A stretch of DNA of 64,000 bases from Pseudorhizobium banfieldiae. Its GTDB lineage: Bacteria; Pseudomonadota; Alphaproteobacteria; Rhizobiales; Rhizobiaceae. The translations under genes and the position numbers were made by a program. The first letter of the stretch is position 1. Every line of letters begins with the position of its first letter. The stretch is from contig NZ_FO082821.1 of NCBI RefSeq assembly GCF_000967425.1, positions 124,001-188,000 on the forward strand, read 5' to 3'. Shown in pieces: positions 17,909 through 25,761 of this stretch. The notes under the pieces are model-generated. The model had not been told where the DNA came from, searched no databases, and saw only the letters and a program-made list of their open reading frames with translations.

Positions 17909-19330
17909 TTTTTTCACGTCCCTGTCGAAGGTCTGAGCCGCAAGCTTCAAGCCTTCGACGGTCGTCAGGTACGGGAAGATCGCCTCCGACAGATCGTCGA
18001 TCGTCAGGCCGCCGCGGATAGCCAGCGCCGCCGTCTGAATGCTGTCAGCTCCTTCCGGCGCAAGAATATGCGCGCCCAGGAGCTTCCGGCTTGCCCCGTC
18101 GGCAACCAGCTTGATCAGGCCGCGTGTATCGCGTGCCGCCAGCGCCCGCGGGACATTGTCGAGGGAAAGAACGGACGTGCGAACCGAATGCCCCGCAACA
18201 CGCGCCTGCGCCTCGGTCATGCCGACGCTCGCCACCTGTGGGTCTGTGAACACGACAGCAGGCATCGCGGAATTGTCATAGCGCAGGCCATCGCCGTTCA
18301 ACGCGTTCTTGGCGGCGAGCTTGGCGCCATAGGCGGCCATGTAAACGAACTGATCTTTTCCTGTCACGTCTCCGGCGGCATAGACGCCGGTCTTTGAGGT
18401 GCGCATGCGGTCATCGACAATGATGGCGCCGGCCGGCGTTGCGGCAATACCCGCCTCAGCCAAGCCAAGGGTTTCGGTGTTCGGGCGGCGTCCCGTTGCC
18501 ACGAGAATCCGTTCGGCCGTCAGGATTTCCGGCCGACCGTCCCGCGCGATGGTGAGCGCCACACCGCCGTCATCGGTCTTGCGGATGGATTCGTAGGCGA
18601 TCCCGCTGACGATCCTGATGCCCTCATCGGCCAGGTAGGTTGCAAGCGCCGATCCGATTTCGGGTTCAGCCTCCGGCAGAAGCCGGCTGCGGAATACGAG
18701 CGTCACCGCGACGCCGGCCCGCGCGAACGTCTGGGCAAGCTCCGCACCGATATAGCCGCCGCCAAGCACGATCATCGAGCGCGGCAGTTCGGCCAGGGCC
18801 AGCGCCGTCGTGCTGTCGAGCGGCGACACGTCGACGATCCCCGGAATTCCCGGCAGGCCTGGGCGCGCGCCCGTCGCGATGATGATCCGTTCGGAGGCGA
18901 GGCGCTGGCCCGCGACCTCGACGCCGCCGTCAACGAGGCGGGCCTGCCCTTCGCGATAGACCACATTGTTATACTCCGGCAGCAGATCAGCGTATTTCGC
19001 CTGCCGAAGACCCGCAACCAGGGCGTCTTTCTGGGCAATCTGAGCGGCCCAATCGACGACGCGCGCGCCGCTTTCAATGCCATCGAAGCGGGCTTCCGCA
19101 TCATTGGCGTGACGCACGGCTTCCGTGGCCCGGATCAGGGCTTTCGAGGGCACACAACCGATATTGACGCAGGTGCCGCCAATCGTGCCGTGCCCGACAA
19201 GGGCCACTTGCGCGCCTTGTTCGGCGGCCGTGATCGCGGCAGAGAATCCGGCCGAGCCAGCCCCGACGACTACAAGATCGTAACGGCCGTTGCCTTTGCT
19301 GGAACTGGGAGCATCACAAGCTTCGCACAT
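17888..19330 (-). CDS. merA: Mercuric reductase MerA
   Basis: A 480-residue flavoprotein that reduces Hg2+ to Hg0 with NADPH in the cytoplasm. It shows the FAD motif 'DLVVVGAGSAGFSAA', redox-active pair in 'GGTCVNIGCVPSK' (Cys54/Cys59), the NADPH motif 'VLGGGYIGAELAQTFARAG', 'AAGDVTG', and the C-terminal Cys-Cys pair in 'KKLSCCAG' that passes Hg2+ to the active site. It lacks the N-terminal heavy-metal-associated domain that many MerA proteins carry, although a CEAC motif is near the start. It is the last gene of merTPFA. Confidence 0.96.
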   Translation of the reverse strand: MCEACDAPSSSKGNGRYDLVVVGAGSAGFSAAITAAEQGAQVALVGHGTIGGTCVNIGCVPSKALIRATEAVRHANDAEARFDGIESGARVVDWAAQIAQKDALVAGLRQAKYADLLPEYNNVVYREGQARLVDGGVEVAGQRLASERIIIATGARPGLPGIPGIVDVSPLDSTTALALAELPRSMIVLGGGYIGAELAQTFARAGVAVTLVFRSRLLPEAEPEIGSALATYLADEGIRIVSGIAYESIRKTDDGGVALTIARDGRPEILTAERILVATGRRPNTETLGLAEAGIAATPAGAIIVDDRMRTSKTGVYAAGDVTGKDQFVYMAAYGAKLAAKNALNGDGLRYDNSAMPAVVFTDPQVASVGMTEAQARVAGHSVRTSVLSLDNVPRALAARDTRGLIKLVADGASRKLLGAHILAPEGADSIQTAALAIRGGLTIDDLSEAIFPYLTTVEGLKLAAQTFDRDVKKLSCCAG

Positions 19331-19335
19331 CTAAC

Positions 19336-19587
19336 TTATCCCTGTCGTTTGTCATTGATTGAGCAGCAATCGGCATCAGCCGATGGGCCGGAACGGCGGC
19401 GCCGATAAAGGTAAAATGCCGCCAGCCCAATAGCAGCGAGTGCGATCGGGATCAGCACATAGCCGGCTGCAGCGAGCCATGCGGAAACCCCGAAGGAGCC
19501 CGCAGCGACCAAAAGAAATGGGGCGGCACAACAAATGACGGCGAGAAGCCCGACACCGCCCATGCCGATGAACTTTCCATCCGTCAT
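19336..19587 (-). CDS. merF: Mercury transporter MerF
   Basis: An 83-residue inner-membrane protein with two hydrophobic helices. A vicinal Cys pair lies in the first helix ('LLAVICCAAPFLL') and a second Cys pair near the C-terminus ('DADCCSIND'). This is the standard layout of MerF, which takes Hg2+ from the periplasmic side to MerA. The gene lies five bases upstream of merA and 11 bases downstream of merP. Confidence 0.9.
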   Translation of the reverse strand: MTDGKFIGMGGVGLLAVICCAAPFLLVAAGSFGVSAWLAAAGYVLIPIALAAIGLAAFYLYRRRRSGPSADADCCSINDKRQG

Positions 19588-19598
19588 GCTGAGCCTCC

Positions 19599-19886
19599 CT
19601 ACTGCGAAACCTTGGAGCGATAGCCGGCGTTGGTGGTTGCGGTGATCAACGCAGCGACATTTGTCTTGCCGTCGTCAAACCGCACTTTGGCGATCGCCCC
19701 ATCTGTCGCCTCCGACACGTCAACCGCGAGCACCCCTGACACGTTGCTGAGCGCCCGCTTCACGATCGGGCCGCAAAGTTCGCAGGTGGCATTGGCGACA
19801 TTCAGCGTGACGGTCTGCTCGGCGGCAAAAGCGGCGCCACTCGCCAGCAGGGACGCGGTGAGAGCGATAAGGTGTAAAGTTTTCAT
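19599..19886 (-). CDS. merP: Periplasmic mercury-binding protein MerP
   Basis: A 95-residue protein: signal peptide ('LIALTASLLASGAAFAAEQ') then one heavy-metal-associated domain with the mercury-binding pair in 'VANATCELCGPIVKRAL'. The usual GMTCxxC is changed to NATCELC, which keeps both Cys. I start at the ATG at 19886, which follows GGAG, rather than at the frame extension upstream. It passes Hg2+ to MerT and MerF. Confidence 0.93.
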   Translation of the reverse strand: MKTLHLIALTASLLASGAAFAAEQTVTLNVANATCELCGPIVKRALSNVSGVLAVDVSEATDGAIAKVRFDDGKTNVAALITATTNAGYRSKVSQ

Positions 19887-19902
19887 CAGGAACTCCTTGA
19901 GG

Positions 19903-20316
19903 TTAGGCGGTGAGGAAGAACCGCGCTGCATAGGGAAAGCCCACGGCGACGATGATCAGAATCGTTGCGATCCAAAGGCCCATCTTGGCGTTGCGATGGG
20001 ACGACGGACGCGCGCAGTAGGAGCCCTCGATGCACTCAGCCGCCCTCGGCTTGCGATAGACGAGATAGAAGCCGTAGCCGAGGCAGGCGAGCGCGATCGT
20101 GACGAACACGGGCTGATAGGGCTCGAACGCGGTCAGATTGCCGATCCACGCGCCGCTGATGCCGGCAAAGAACAAGACAAAGGGCACCACGCAGCAGGTT
20201 GCCGCGCCCAGTGCCGCCACGATGCCGCCAACCGAGAGCAGCGCTGCCTGATCAAAACCCTTTTCGACGGGCTCCAGGGCCGTATCTGCCAGTGGCCGCG
20301 CTTCGTTCTGCATCAT
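19903..20316 (-). CDS. merT: Mercury transporter MerT
   Basis: A 137-residue inner-membrane protein with three to four hydrophobic helices. The Cys pair 'GAATCCVVPFVLFFAGISG' is in the first, the Cys-containing loop 'ECIEGSYCARP' is between helices two and three, and a third helix ends the protein. This is the MerT pattern for Hg2+ uptake from MerP. It is the first gene of the structural mer operon and is read from the MerR-controlled promoter at 20349-20379. Confidence 0.93.
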   Translation of the reverse strand: MMQNEARPLADTALEPVEKGFDQAALLSVGGIVAALGAATCCVVPFVLFFAGISGAWIGNLTAFEPYQPVFVTIALACLGYGFYLVYRKPRAAECIEGSYCARPSSHRNAKMGLWIATILIIVAVGFPYAARFFLTA

Positions 20317-20348
20317 CGTTCACATGCTCCCGCAATTGATCTATGGTG

Positions 20349-20379
20349 ACCCTAATGCCTGTAGTAACTACAGGGTCAA
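20349..20379 (-). promoter_or_regulatory. mer promoter and MerR operator
   Basis: On the minus strand TTGACC (20379-20374) and TAGGGT (20354-20349) are separated by 19 bases. Such an over-long spacer is typical of MerR-activated promoters. The spacer holds the dyad CCTGTAGT-A/T-ACTACAGG (20358-20374), perfect over two 8-bp arms. It lies between merT and the divergent merR, as expected. Confidence 0.85.
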
Positions 20380-20414
20380 GCGGGAAAGTTTCACGGTGTT
20401 GTGCGAGCTATGTG

Positions 20415-20855
20415 ATGAAACAGGCTGATGAATTTTCGATCGGCGTCCTGTCCGAACGCAGCGGCGTCAACATCGAGACGATTCGCTATTACGAGAAGAT
20501 CGGCGTCATGCCGAAACCAGCGCGCAGCGCGGGCGGATATCGCGTCTACGGCAACGATCACGCAAGGCGGTTGCATTTCGTGCGGCGCGGCCGTGAGCTC
20601 GGCTTCAGCCTCGACGAACTGCGTGGACTGCTTCGCCTGGTCGACGGGCATAGCTACACCTGCCGTGAGGTTCATGACCTCACCATCGAACACCTGAAAG
20701 ATATCCGTCAGAAAATCGCCGATCTACGACGTCTGGAGCGGGCAATGTCGGATATGGCCGCGCAATGCACCGGCAACCAGGTTCCGGAATGCCCGATCAT
20801 TGATGCTCTATTCGAGATGCGCCCAGTGGGCCGTTCCCGCTCCGTTCGACCTTAG
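20415..20855 (+). CDS. merR: Mercury-responsive regulator MerR
   Basis: A 146-residue MerR-family regulator, started at the ATG at 20415 ('MKQADEFSIGVLSERSGVN'), because upstream codons would run through the operator. It has an N-terminal winged helix with 'IRYYEKIGVMPKPARSAGGYR', a dimerisation helix, and three Cys that match the Hg2+ site ('SYTCREVHD', 'AAQCTGNQVPECP'). It represses and, with Hg2+, activates the divergent merTPFA promoter. Its last four bases overlap the end of the truncated antiporter gene on the other strand. Confidence 0.93.
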   Translation: MKQADEFSIGVLSERSGVNIETIRYYEKIGVMPKPARSAGGYRVYGNDHARRLHFVRRGRELGFSLDELRGLLRLVDGHSYTCREVHDLTIEHLKDIRQKIADLRRLERAMSDMAAQCTGNQVPECPIIDALFEMRPVGRSRSVRP

Positions 20856-21157
20856 CGCAGGATTTTGAACTGCTCTTGTTCCGACCCCATATAGGCCACG
20901 ACCACCATCATCGGGATTGCGAGCACGTTGGAACCGAGCAGCGCGCCAAGGCCTATATCGCTCACGCCGCGAATAGCGCTTGTCGTGTTAATGCCGATCT
21001 CGGGCGAGGCAGCGGCGAGACCAACGAAAGAGCCGCCCGCAGCGACCGAGAAACCCCATTGCCGGCGCAGCTTCTTGAGCGGATCGGACAGGTGCTCAGC
21101 GCCCCAATGCGCGAGCCATACGGCTGCAAGAAGAACCCCGGCCCAGACGGCGATCAT
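20852..21157 (-). pseudogene. Truncated sodium/calcium exchanger-type antiporter
   Basis: A 101-residue frame that resembles only the N-terminal part of a CaxA/Na+/Ca2+ exchanger family protein. Seen are a first helix 'MIAVWAGVLLAAVWLAHWGAE', then a helix pair with 'AASPEIGINTTSAIRG' (the conserved alpha-1 motif with Pro-Glu) and 'LGALLGSNVLAIPMMVVVAYM'. Family members are usually above 300 residues with two such repeats, so the second half is missing. It starts inside the P450 stop (ATGA overlap) and ends at merR, so the mer transposon end has probably replaced its 3' part. Confidence 0.7.
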
Positions 21158-22413
21158 GACGCGCCCCCGATCGCATATCTGAGGTTGCTCATTACGAAGC
21201 GGCTCTTCGGTATGGCCGGCAGTCGCGTTATATCGATCCGCAGATCCTGATCCGGCAGGTCGTATTCGATGCTTGCCGCCAGAAATCGGCAGGACAGTTT
21301 CATAAGCTCGATCGTCATCCATTCCCCGGGGCAGCGGTGATTCATGTGATGGTCGCCGCCTCCCTGCGGGATGAAGTTGAAGGGACTGCCATCCCAACTC
21401 CGAAATCGGTCCGGCCGGAACTCCTCCGGCGCATCCCATGCCCGCGCGTCCCGGTTGGTGCCGTAGAGGTCCAGCATCACGCGCCGTCCCCGGGGAAACC
21501 GATAGCCGTTCCATTCGAAATTGTGCCTCGTGCGCGCCATCACCGCCGGAAAAAAGGGATAGAGCCGCCGGATTTCCTGCACGAACAGCTCCGGATATTC
21601 GTCGCCGGTTTGAAGTTTCGGGCGGCAGGCCGGGAACCCATGCAGGGCGTGGGCGGCAAAGACAATGAAAACCGCCACGGCTACGGTTGGCCGCAATATG
21701 TTCAGCAGTTCCACGGCGGCAATACGCGGGCTGAGAAGAGCGCCGTCCTGATCCCGCCAAGTGGCGATGACACGCGCCGCGCTTCCTTCCGGCGGGCTCA
21801 GATCGCCGGCACGAATCTGCTCAACAATGCCCTCGATCCAGCTTTCGCACCGCCTGCGGGATAGGCGCGACCACCAGTGCTTCGGTCCGACCGACCCCGC
21901 GTAATCAAACAGCGCCGTCAACTCTGCCGCGCGCCGACCGGCCTCTGCTTCCGGCAGCGGAACCCCGACCCATGCGCAAACAGCTCTCGTCAGGAGTTCT
22001 TGCACCTCGTCGTAAAGGATAACCCGGTCCATCGTTGTCCATTTCTGGGCGTAGGTGCGCCACCATTCGGCGGTCAGCTCTTTCAGCGCCTCGATGCGCT
22101 CCGGTGTCATAAGCGACATGAACATCTGCTTGCGGTGCCGATGCGCTTCGCCGTCCAGCCCCTGCACGCCGCCCTGCCCGAAGAGGGTTTTCTGAACCCG
22201 GCCCGGTGCAGCTCCGCTCCGGGCGAACAAGTCCTGCCGGTAGAACAGTTCGGCCGCCTCGGGGCCGGTCATGCAGATCGTCGGGCGGAGCAGGAGCCGG
22301 GTTTGAAAGAGATCGGCCCCGTATCGGCGGCATCTTTTCGAGATAAAGCCGTAAGGGTCCAGGAGCAGGGCCAACGTGCTATCGAAACTCCGGTCGCGCG
22401 GGATGCGGGACAT
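21154..22413 (-). CDS. CYP152-type cytochrome P450 (fatty-acid peroxygenase family)
   Basis: About 419 residues. The ATG at 22413 has GAGG seven bases upstream; a GTG one codon earlier is an alternative. The haem Cys lies in 'GGDHHMNHRCPGEWMT' near residue 361. The I-helix segment is 'LLNILRPTVAVAVF', in which Arg-Pro replaces the acid-alcohol pair of ordinary P450s. Those two features define the CYP152 peroxygenases (P450 BSbeta/SPalpha), which use hydrogen peroxide to hydroxylate or decarboxylate fatty acids without a reductase. It lies downstream of cdf and lspA in a metal-regulated operon, which is unexpected. Confidence 0.88.
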   Translation of the reverse strand: MSRIPRDRSFDSTLALLLDPYGFISKRCRRYGADLFQTRLLLRPTICMTGPEAAELFYRQDLFARSGAAPGRVQKTLFGQGGVQGLDGEAHRHRKQMFMSLMTPERIEALKELTAEWWRTYAQKWTTMDRVILYDEVQELLTRAVCAWVGVPLPEAEAGRRAAELTALFDYAGSVGPKHWWSRLSRRRCESWIEGIVEQIRAGDLSPPEGSAARVIATWRDQDGALLSPRIAAVELLNILRPTVAVAVFIVFAAHALHGFPACRPKLQTGDEYPELFVQEIRRLYPFFPAVMARTRHNFEWNGYRFPRGRRVMLDLYGTNRDARAWDAPEEFRPDRFRSWDGSPFNFIPQGGGDHHMNHRCPGEWMTIELMKLSCRFLAASIEYDLPDQDLRIDITRLPAIPKSRFVMSNLRYAIGGAS

Positions 22414-22529
22414 CACTCATCCTCCCCGAAACCTGAGCGGAGAAGGCTGAGGCCGCCGCCACTGCGGGGCTACTCTGGACGGTTCTCGGCCAGCGCGGCC
22501 GTCGCCGTTTTTTTTCCTCTCAGGCTTTC

Positions 22530-22991
22530 TCATGCCTTCTTCCTTCCGGCGCGAAAGCCATCGAACATTAGCAACGCCACGCCGCAGACGACCGCCACGT
22601 CGGCAAGATTGAAGGCGGGCCAGTGGTAGCCGGCCAGATGAAAATCCAGAAAATCGGTGACGGCTTGAAAGCGCGCGCGGTCGATGACGTTGCCAAGCGC
22701 GCCGCCGATGATGAGTCCAAGAGCCACGCTGGCCTGCCGGGTTTCCGACCGCCATAGCCAGACGACAAGTGCGGCCACGATGGCGAGGCTGAGCAGGATC
22801 AGCCCCCACCACGGCACGACGCCGCCGAGCATCCCGAAGCTGACGCCGTGATTGCGCACGAGCACAAGGTTTAAGACGGGGATGACTTCAACGCCGTGCG
22901 CCAGGGCGGGCGTGCCAAGGGCAAGCGCCTTGGTGCCCTGATCGAGAGAGAACGCCGCCAGGGCGCAGCCTATGCCGACGCCGCGGCCCAC
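22530..22991 (-). CDS. lspA: Lipoprotein signal peptidase (signal peptidase II)
   Basis: A 153-residue membrane protein with four helices. It carries the family motifs 'LDQGTKALAL' (first helix), 'VLVRNHGVSFGML' (conserved Asn), 'IIGGALGNVIDR' with the first catalytic Asp, and 'WPAFNLADVAVVCG' with the second. It cleaves prolipoprotein signal peptides. Its stand-alone presence directly after a CDF exporter (its start abuts the cdf stop) matches metal-resistance operons, such as pbr, where an extra LspA copy accompanies metal efflux genes. It is unlikely to be the housekeeping copy. Confidence 0.92.
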   Translation of the reverse strand: MGRGVGIGCALAAFSLDQGTKALALGTPALAHGVEVIPVLNLVLVRNHGVSFGMLGGVVPWWGLILLSLAIVAALVVWLWRSETRQASVALGLIIGGALGNVIDRARFQAVTDFLDFHLAGYHWPAFNLADVAVVCGVALLMFDGFRAGRKKA

Positions 22992-23864
22992 CTACGCCGT
23001 CTCGCGCAGATCGGCGCGCGCATCGCGCACGATCACCCATGAGGATTGCAGGAACAGACCGGCGATCACTGCCGCCACAACCAGGTCAGGCCAAGCCGTT
23101 CCGGTCCATGCGACTAGGCCCGCCGCCACGACGACGGCCGCGTTGCCGATCGCATCATTGCGCGAAAACAGCCAGACTGCCCGCACGTTGGCGTCGCCCG
23201 TCCGGTGCGGGATCAGCGCGAGCGCTGCCCCCACATTTACCGCCAGTGCGATGATCCCGAACAGGCCCATCAATCCGGCTTCTGGCTGGTTTTCCACCAG
23301 CACGCGGTATGCCGTACTGCCGAGAACCCCCAATCCGAGCACGCCCAGGAACAGCCCCTGAATGAGGGCCGAACGCGCGCGCCAGAGCAGACTCCAGCCG
23401 ATGGCGAGAATGCCGAGGAAGGTAATCAGCCCGTCGCCGAGGAAATCTAGCGCATCTGCCTTGAGCGCCTGCGATCCCGATATGAAGCCGCCGACCATTT
23501 CGATCAGGCCGTAGCCGACATTGAGCACGATCACGATCCAAAGCGCCCGTTTGTAGGCCGGCGTGATGTGGGAAACGTCCTTCGGTAGATCGTCTATGTC
23601 GCCTTCGGTTTGCGTGTTGGGGCCATCCAGACGATCGAGCTGATAGCCGATGCCGGAAACGGTGCGTTCGACTTCCGGCAGCCGCGCGGCAGGATCGTTG
23701 ACGTGCAGCGTCATGATCTGGGTCGCGGTCGAAACCTTTACATTCTCCACGCCGGCCGACCGCACCGCCTTCTCGATCTTGGCAGCGCAGGACGCGCAGT
23801 CCATGCCGGTGACGCGGTACCATGCCGTTTCCTGTGCATTAACTACCGAGGGCGCTATGCTCAT
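22992..23864 (-). CDS. CDF-family cation exporter with N-terminal heavy-metal-binding domain
   Basis: About 290 residues. The ATG at 23864 is preferred because AAGGAAG lies six bases upstream; an ATG two codons earlier touches that site. Residues 10-75 are a heavy-metal-associated domain with 'VTGMDCASCAAKIEKA'. The rest is a cation diffusion facilitator with six helices and the metal-site motifs 'ALKADALDFLGDG' and 'FSRNDAIGNAAVVVA'. The His of the usual HxxxD site is replaced by Asp/Asn, as in members that prefer Cd2+, Pb2+ or Hg2+. A divergent CmtR-like sensor gene supports Cd/Pb export. Confidence 0.87.
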   Translation of the reverse strand: MSIAPSVVNAQETAWYRVTGMDCASCAAKIEKAVRSAGVENVKVSTATQIMTLHVNDPAARLPEVERTVSGIGYQLDRLDGPNTQTEGDIDDLPKDVSHITPAYKRALWIVIVLNVGYGLIEMVGGFISGSQALKADALDFLGDGLITFLGILAIGWSLLWRARSALIQGLFLGVLGLGVLGSTAYRVLVENQPEAGLMGLFGIIALAVNVGAALALIPHRTGDANVRAVWLFSRNDAIGNAAVVVAAGLVAWTGTAWPDLVVAAVIAGLFLQSSWVIVRDARADLRETA

Positions 23865-23890
23865 GATCATCTTCCTTAATTCCGACAGAT

Positions 23891-23900
23891 ATGATATCAT
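23891..23900. promoter_or_regulatory. Perfect palindrome in the cmtR/cdf divergent region
   Basis: ATGATATCAT is self-complementary over 10 bases and is followed by TGATGGCTGATATG, giving a longer imperfect dyad with the upstream GATATG. It lies between the divergent starts of the exporter and sensor genes, only 39 bases apart, and is a candidate CmtR operator. Confidence 0.4.
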
Positions 23901-23902
23901 TG

Positions 23903-24274
23903 ATGGCTGATATGTCGAGCGAAACTGAATTGATGCTGCGGGTCGATACCCGCGTAGTCCAGTTGCGGGCGAAGCTGTTCCGGGGGCTTGGCGATTCTTC
24001 GCGGCTGGCGATTCTGGACGCGCTGCGCGCGGGGCCGCGATCGGTCGGGGAGATTGTCGCGAGCACGGGTCTTTCGCAGCCCAACGCCTCGAACCATCTA
24101 CGTTGCCTGAACGAATGCGGTCTGGTCGCGGGCGAGCAGCGCGGGCGCTTCGTCCATTACCGCCTTAGCGATCCGCATCTGGAAACATTGTTGAGCCTGG
24201 CAGACGAGCTGGTGGCTGGAACGGCGCAGGGGGTTTATCCCTGCCGCAACTACGAGCCCGGGAAATCGGACTGA
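23903..24274 (+). CDS. CmtR/CadC-like ArsR-family metal sensor
   Basis: An ArsR/SmtB winged-helix repressor of about 123 residues. In-frame ATGs exist at 23891, 23903 and 23912, and no clear ribosome binding site separates them; I avoid the one inside the palindrome. The recognition region is 'STGLSQPNASNHLRCLNECG'. Two Cys in 'CLNECG' and a third in the C-terminal 'YPCRNY' match the CmtR ligand set for Cd2+ and Pb2+, rather than the ArsR or SmtB sites. It most likely represses the divergent cdf-lspA-P450 operon. Confidence 0.87.
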   Translation: MADMSSETELMLRVDTRVVQLRAKLFRGLGDSSRLAILDALRAGPRSVGEIVASTGLSQPNASNHLRCLNECGLVAGEQRGRFVHYRLSDPHLETLLSLADELVAGTAQGVYPCRNYEPGKSD

Positions 24275-24557
24275 TCCCCAGAGAGGGCTGCGCGGCGCAT
24301 AGAATCGAAAGGCGGGACGCTTCTCAACGCCTCGGATATTTGACCAAGGCGGCGATAACGAGAACCAGTACGTCGAGCACCAGAAGCCAAACGAGCCAGG
24401 AACCACGCCAACTTGCGCAAAAAGGCTGGTTTTGCGCGGGTGACCGAAGGCCCAAGCAAATATCTGCGACATGATTTGTAACAGGAATCCGCCCAGGATG
24501 ATCGGCTACGCCTCATGCTTCTACCCAAAGCCGAGACCTCGACCCGCAGCGCGCCGA

Positions 24558-25673
24558 TCAACGAAGAAGCTTTGAGGTTTTATATCGAGAACGCACAGAG
24601 TGCATGAGCGTGCCGACGACGAAGGCGGCGTCGTCGCCAGCCCCTGCGATGAGAGCGGAGGCTCTGTTCCTCTGCCAGGGCCTGCCGACGAAGTAGAGAC
24701 CGGGAACTGGAGAGACGCCCTCCTGGTGCAGGAGCCGTCCTTCGGCATCCACTGCGCCTTCGATTTTTATCCAGTCGAACTCGTCCCGGTAGCCGGCCGC
24801 CCAGACGACCGCCTGCGGCGCTTCGCGCGACCCGTCCGCGAAGACGGCATGGCAGCCGTCGACGGAAACTAGCCTCGGCATCAACACGACGTTCTTTCGA
24901 ACCAGCGTGGCGTCGTCGTTGCCTCGGTTGGGGAACGGATCGATCCGGCGCATCCTTCTCCCGATGATGCTGTCAGGCTTTGCGCCCAGCAGTCCAAGAC
25001 GCTTAAGCCACCACCAGGTGCTCTGCCCCAGGATTCGTTCGGGAAAGAGCTTGCGGGGTCGTCCCCTTGCAAGAAGCACGCGATGGCTGGCGGCAAGGGC
25101 CAGAGCGGCGTCCCTTCCGCTTGCTCCGTCTCCTACGAGCAGGACGGTTCCTTCGGCAACCGACTCGGCGTTCCAAAAGTCTGAGACGTGTATCTGCTGG
25201 ATGCCGTCCGGGAATTCATTTACCATAGCCGGCACGCGCGGGACCGAGAACGGCCCGGTGGCCACGATGACCGCCGGGGCAGCATAGATCCTGCCGTCGC
25301 TGGACACGGCTTCGAATACGCCGTGTTTCCGACGGAGAGCTGAAATCCGCGTCCCGGTCTCGATACGGTGGCCGCCTACCTTCGCATACCGGGCGAGATA
25401 TGCCGCGAACTCGTCTTTAGTAGCATATCCCTCCGTATCGCCTGGAAGGGGCAGCCCGGGGAGGCTGCTGATGCTCCGCGGCGTGAAGAGCGTCAGTGTT
25501 TCGTAACGCTGCCGCCAGCTATCGCCGACCGCGGCGGCGGCATCTACCAGGAGGTAGTCGACCCCCGCCTTCTTCAGTTCGTTCGCGGCGGCAAGCCCCG
25601 CCTGTCCTGCGCCGATGACGAGGACGTTCGTCCGAAGGGGTCCACAGCCGCTGTCGCTGACGTCGCTCGACAT
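24558..25673 (-). CDS. Flavin-dependent monooxygenase-like oxidoreductase (CzcO/FMO group)
   Basis: About 371 residues when started at the ATG at 25673. A GTG at 25760, one base after the stop of the upstream gene, would add 29 polar residues. It has an N-terminal FAD motif 'VLVIGAGQAGLAAANELKKA', an FMO-like 'DSWRQRYETLTLFTPR', the NADPH motif 'VLLVGDGASGRDAALALAAS', and a late 'VVWAAGYRDEFDW'. Proteins of this group are often annotated as flavoproteins involved in K+ or metal transport, with no established reaction. It follows an L,D-transpeptidase gene on the same strand. Confidence 0.78.
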   Translation of the reverse strand: MSSDVSDSGCGPLRTNVLVIGAGQAGLAAANELKKAGVDYLLVDAAAAVGDSWRQRYETLTLFTPRSISSLPGLPLPGDTEGYATKDEFAAYLARYAKVGGHRIETGTRISALRRKHGVFEAVSSDGRIYAAPAVIVATGPFSVPRVPAMVNEFPDGIQQIHVSDFWNAESVAEGTVLLVGDGASGRDAALALAASHRVLLARGRPRKLFPERILGQSTWWWLKRLGLLGAKPDSIIGRRMRRIDPFPNRGNDDATLVRKNVVLMPRLVSVDGCHAVFADGSREAPQAVVWAAGYRDEFDWIKIEGAVDAEGRLLHQEGVSPVPGLYFVGRPWQRNRASALIAGAGDDAAFVVGTLMHSVRSRYKTSKLLR

Positions 25674-25761
25674 GCCGAGGGCCGAACCTGAGTGAGAGCT
25701 TGCATGCTCGCAGCAAGCGTTGCGGCCTTCACGATGCTCCTGACGTTCATCGTTCGTCACG

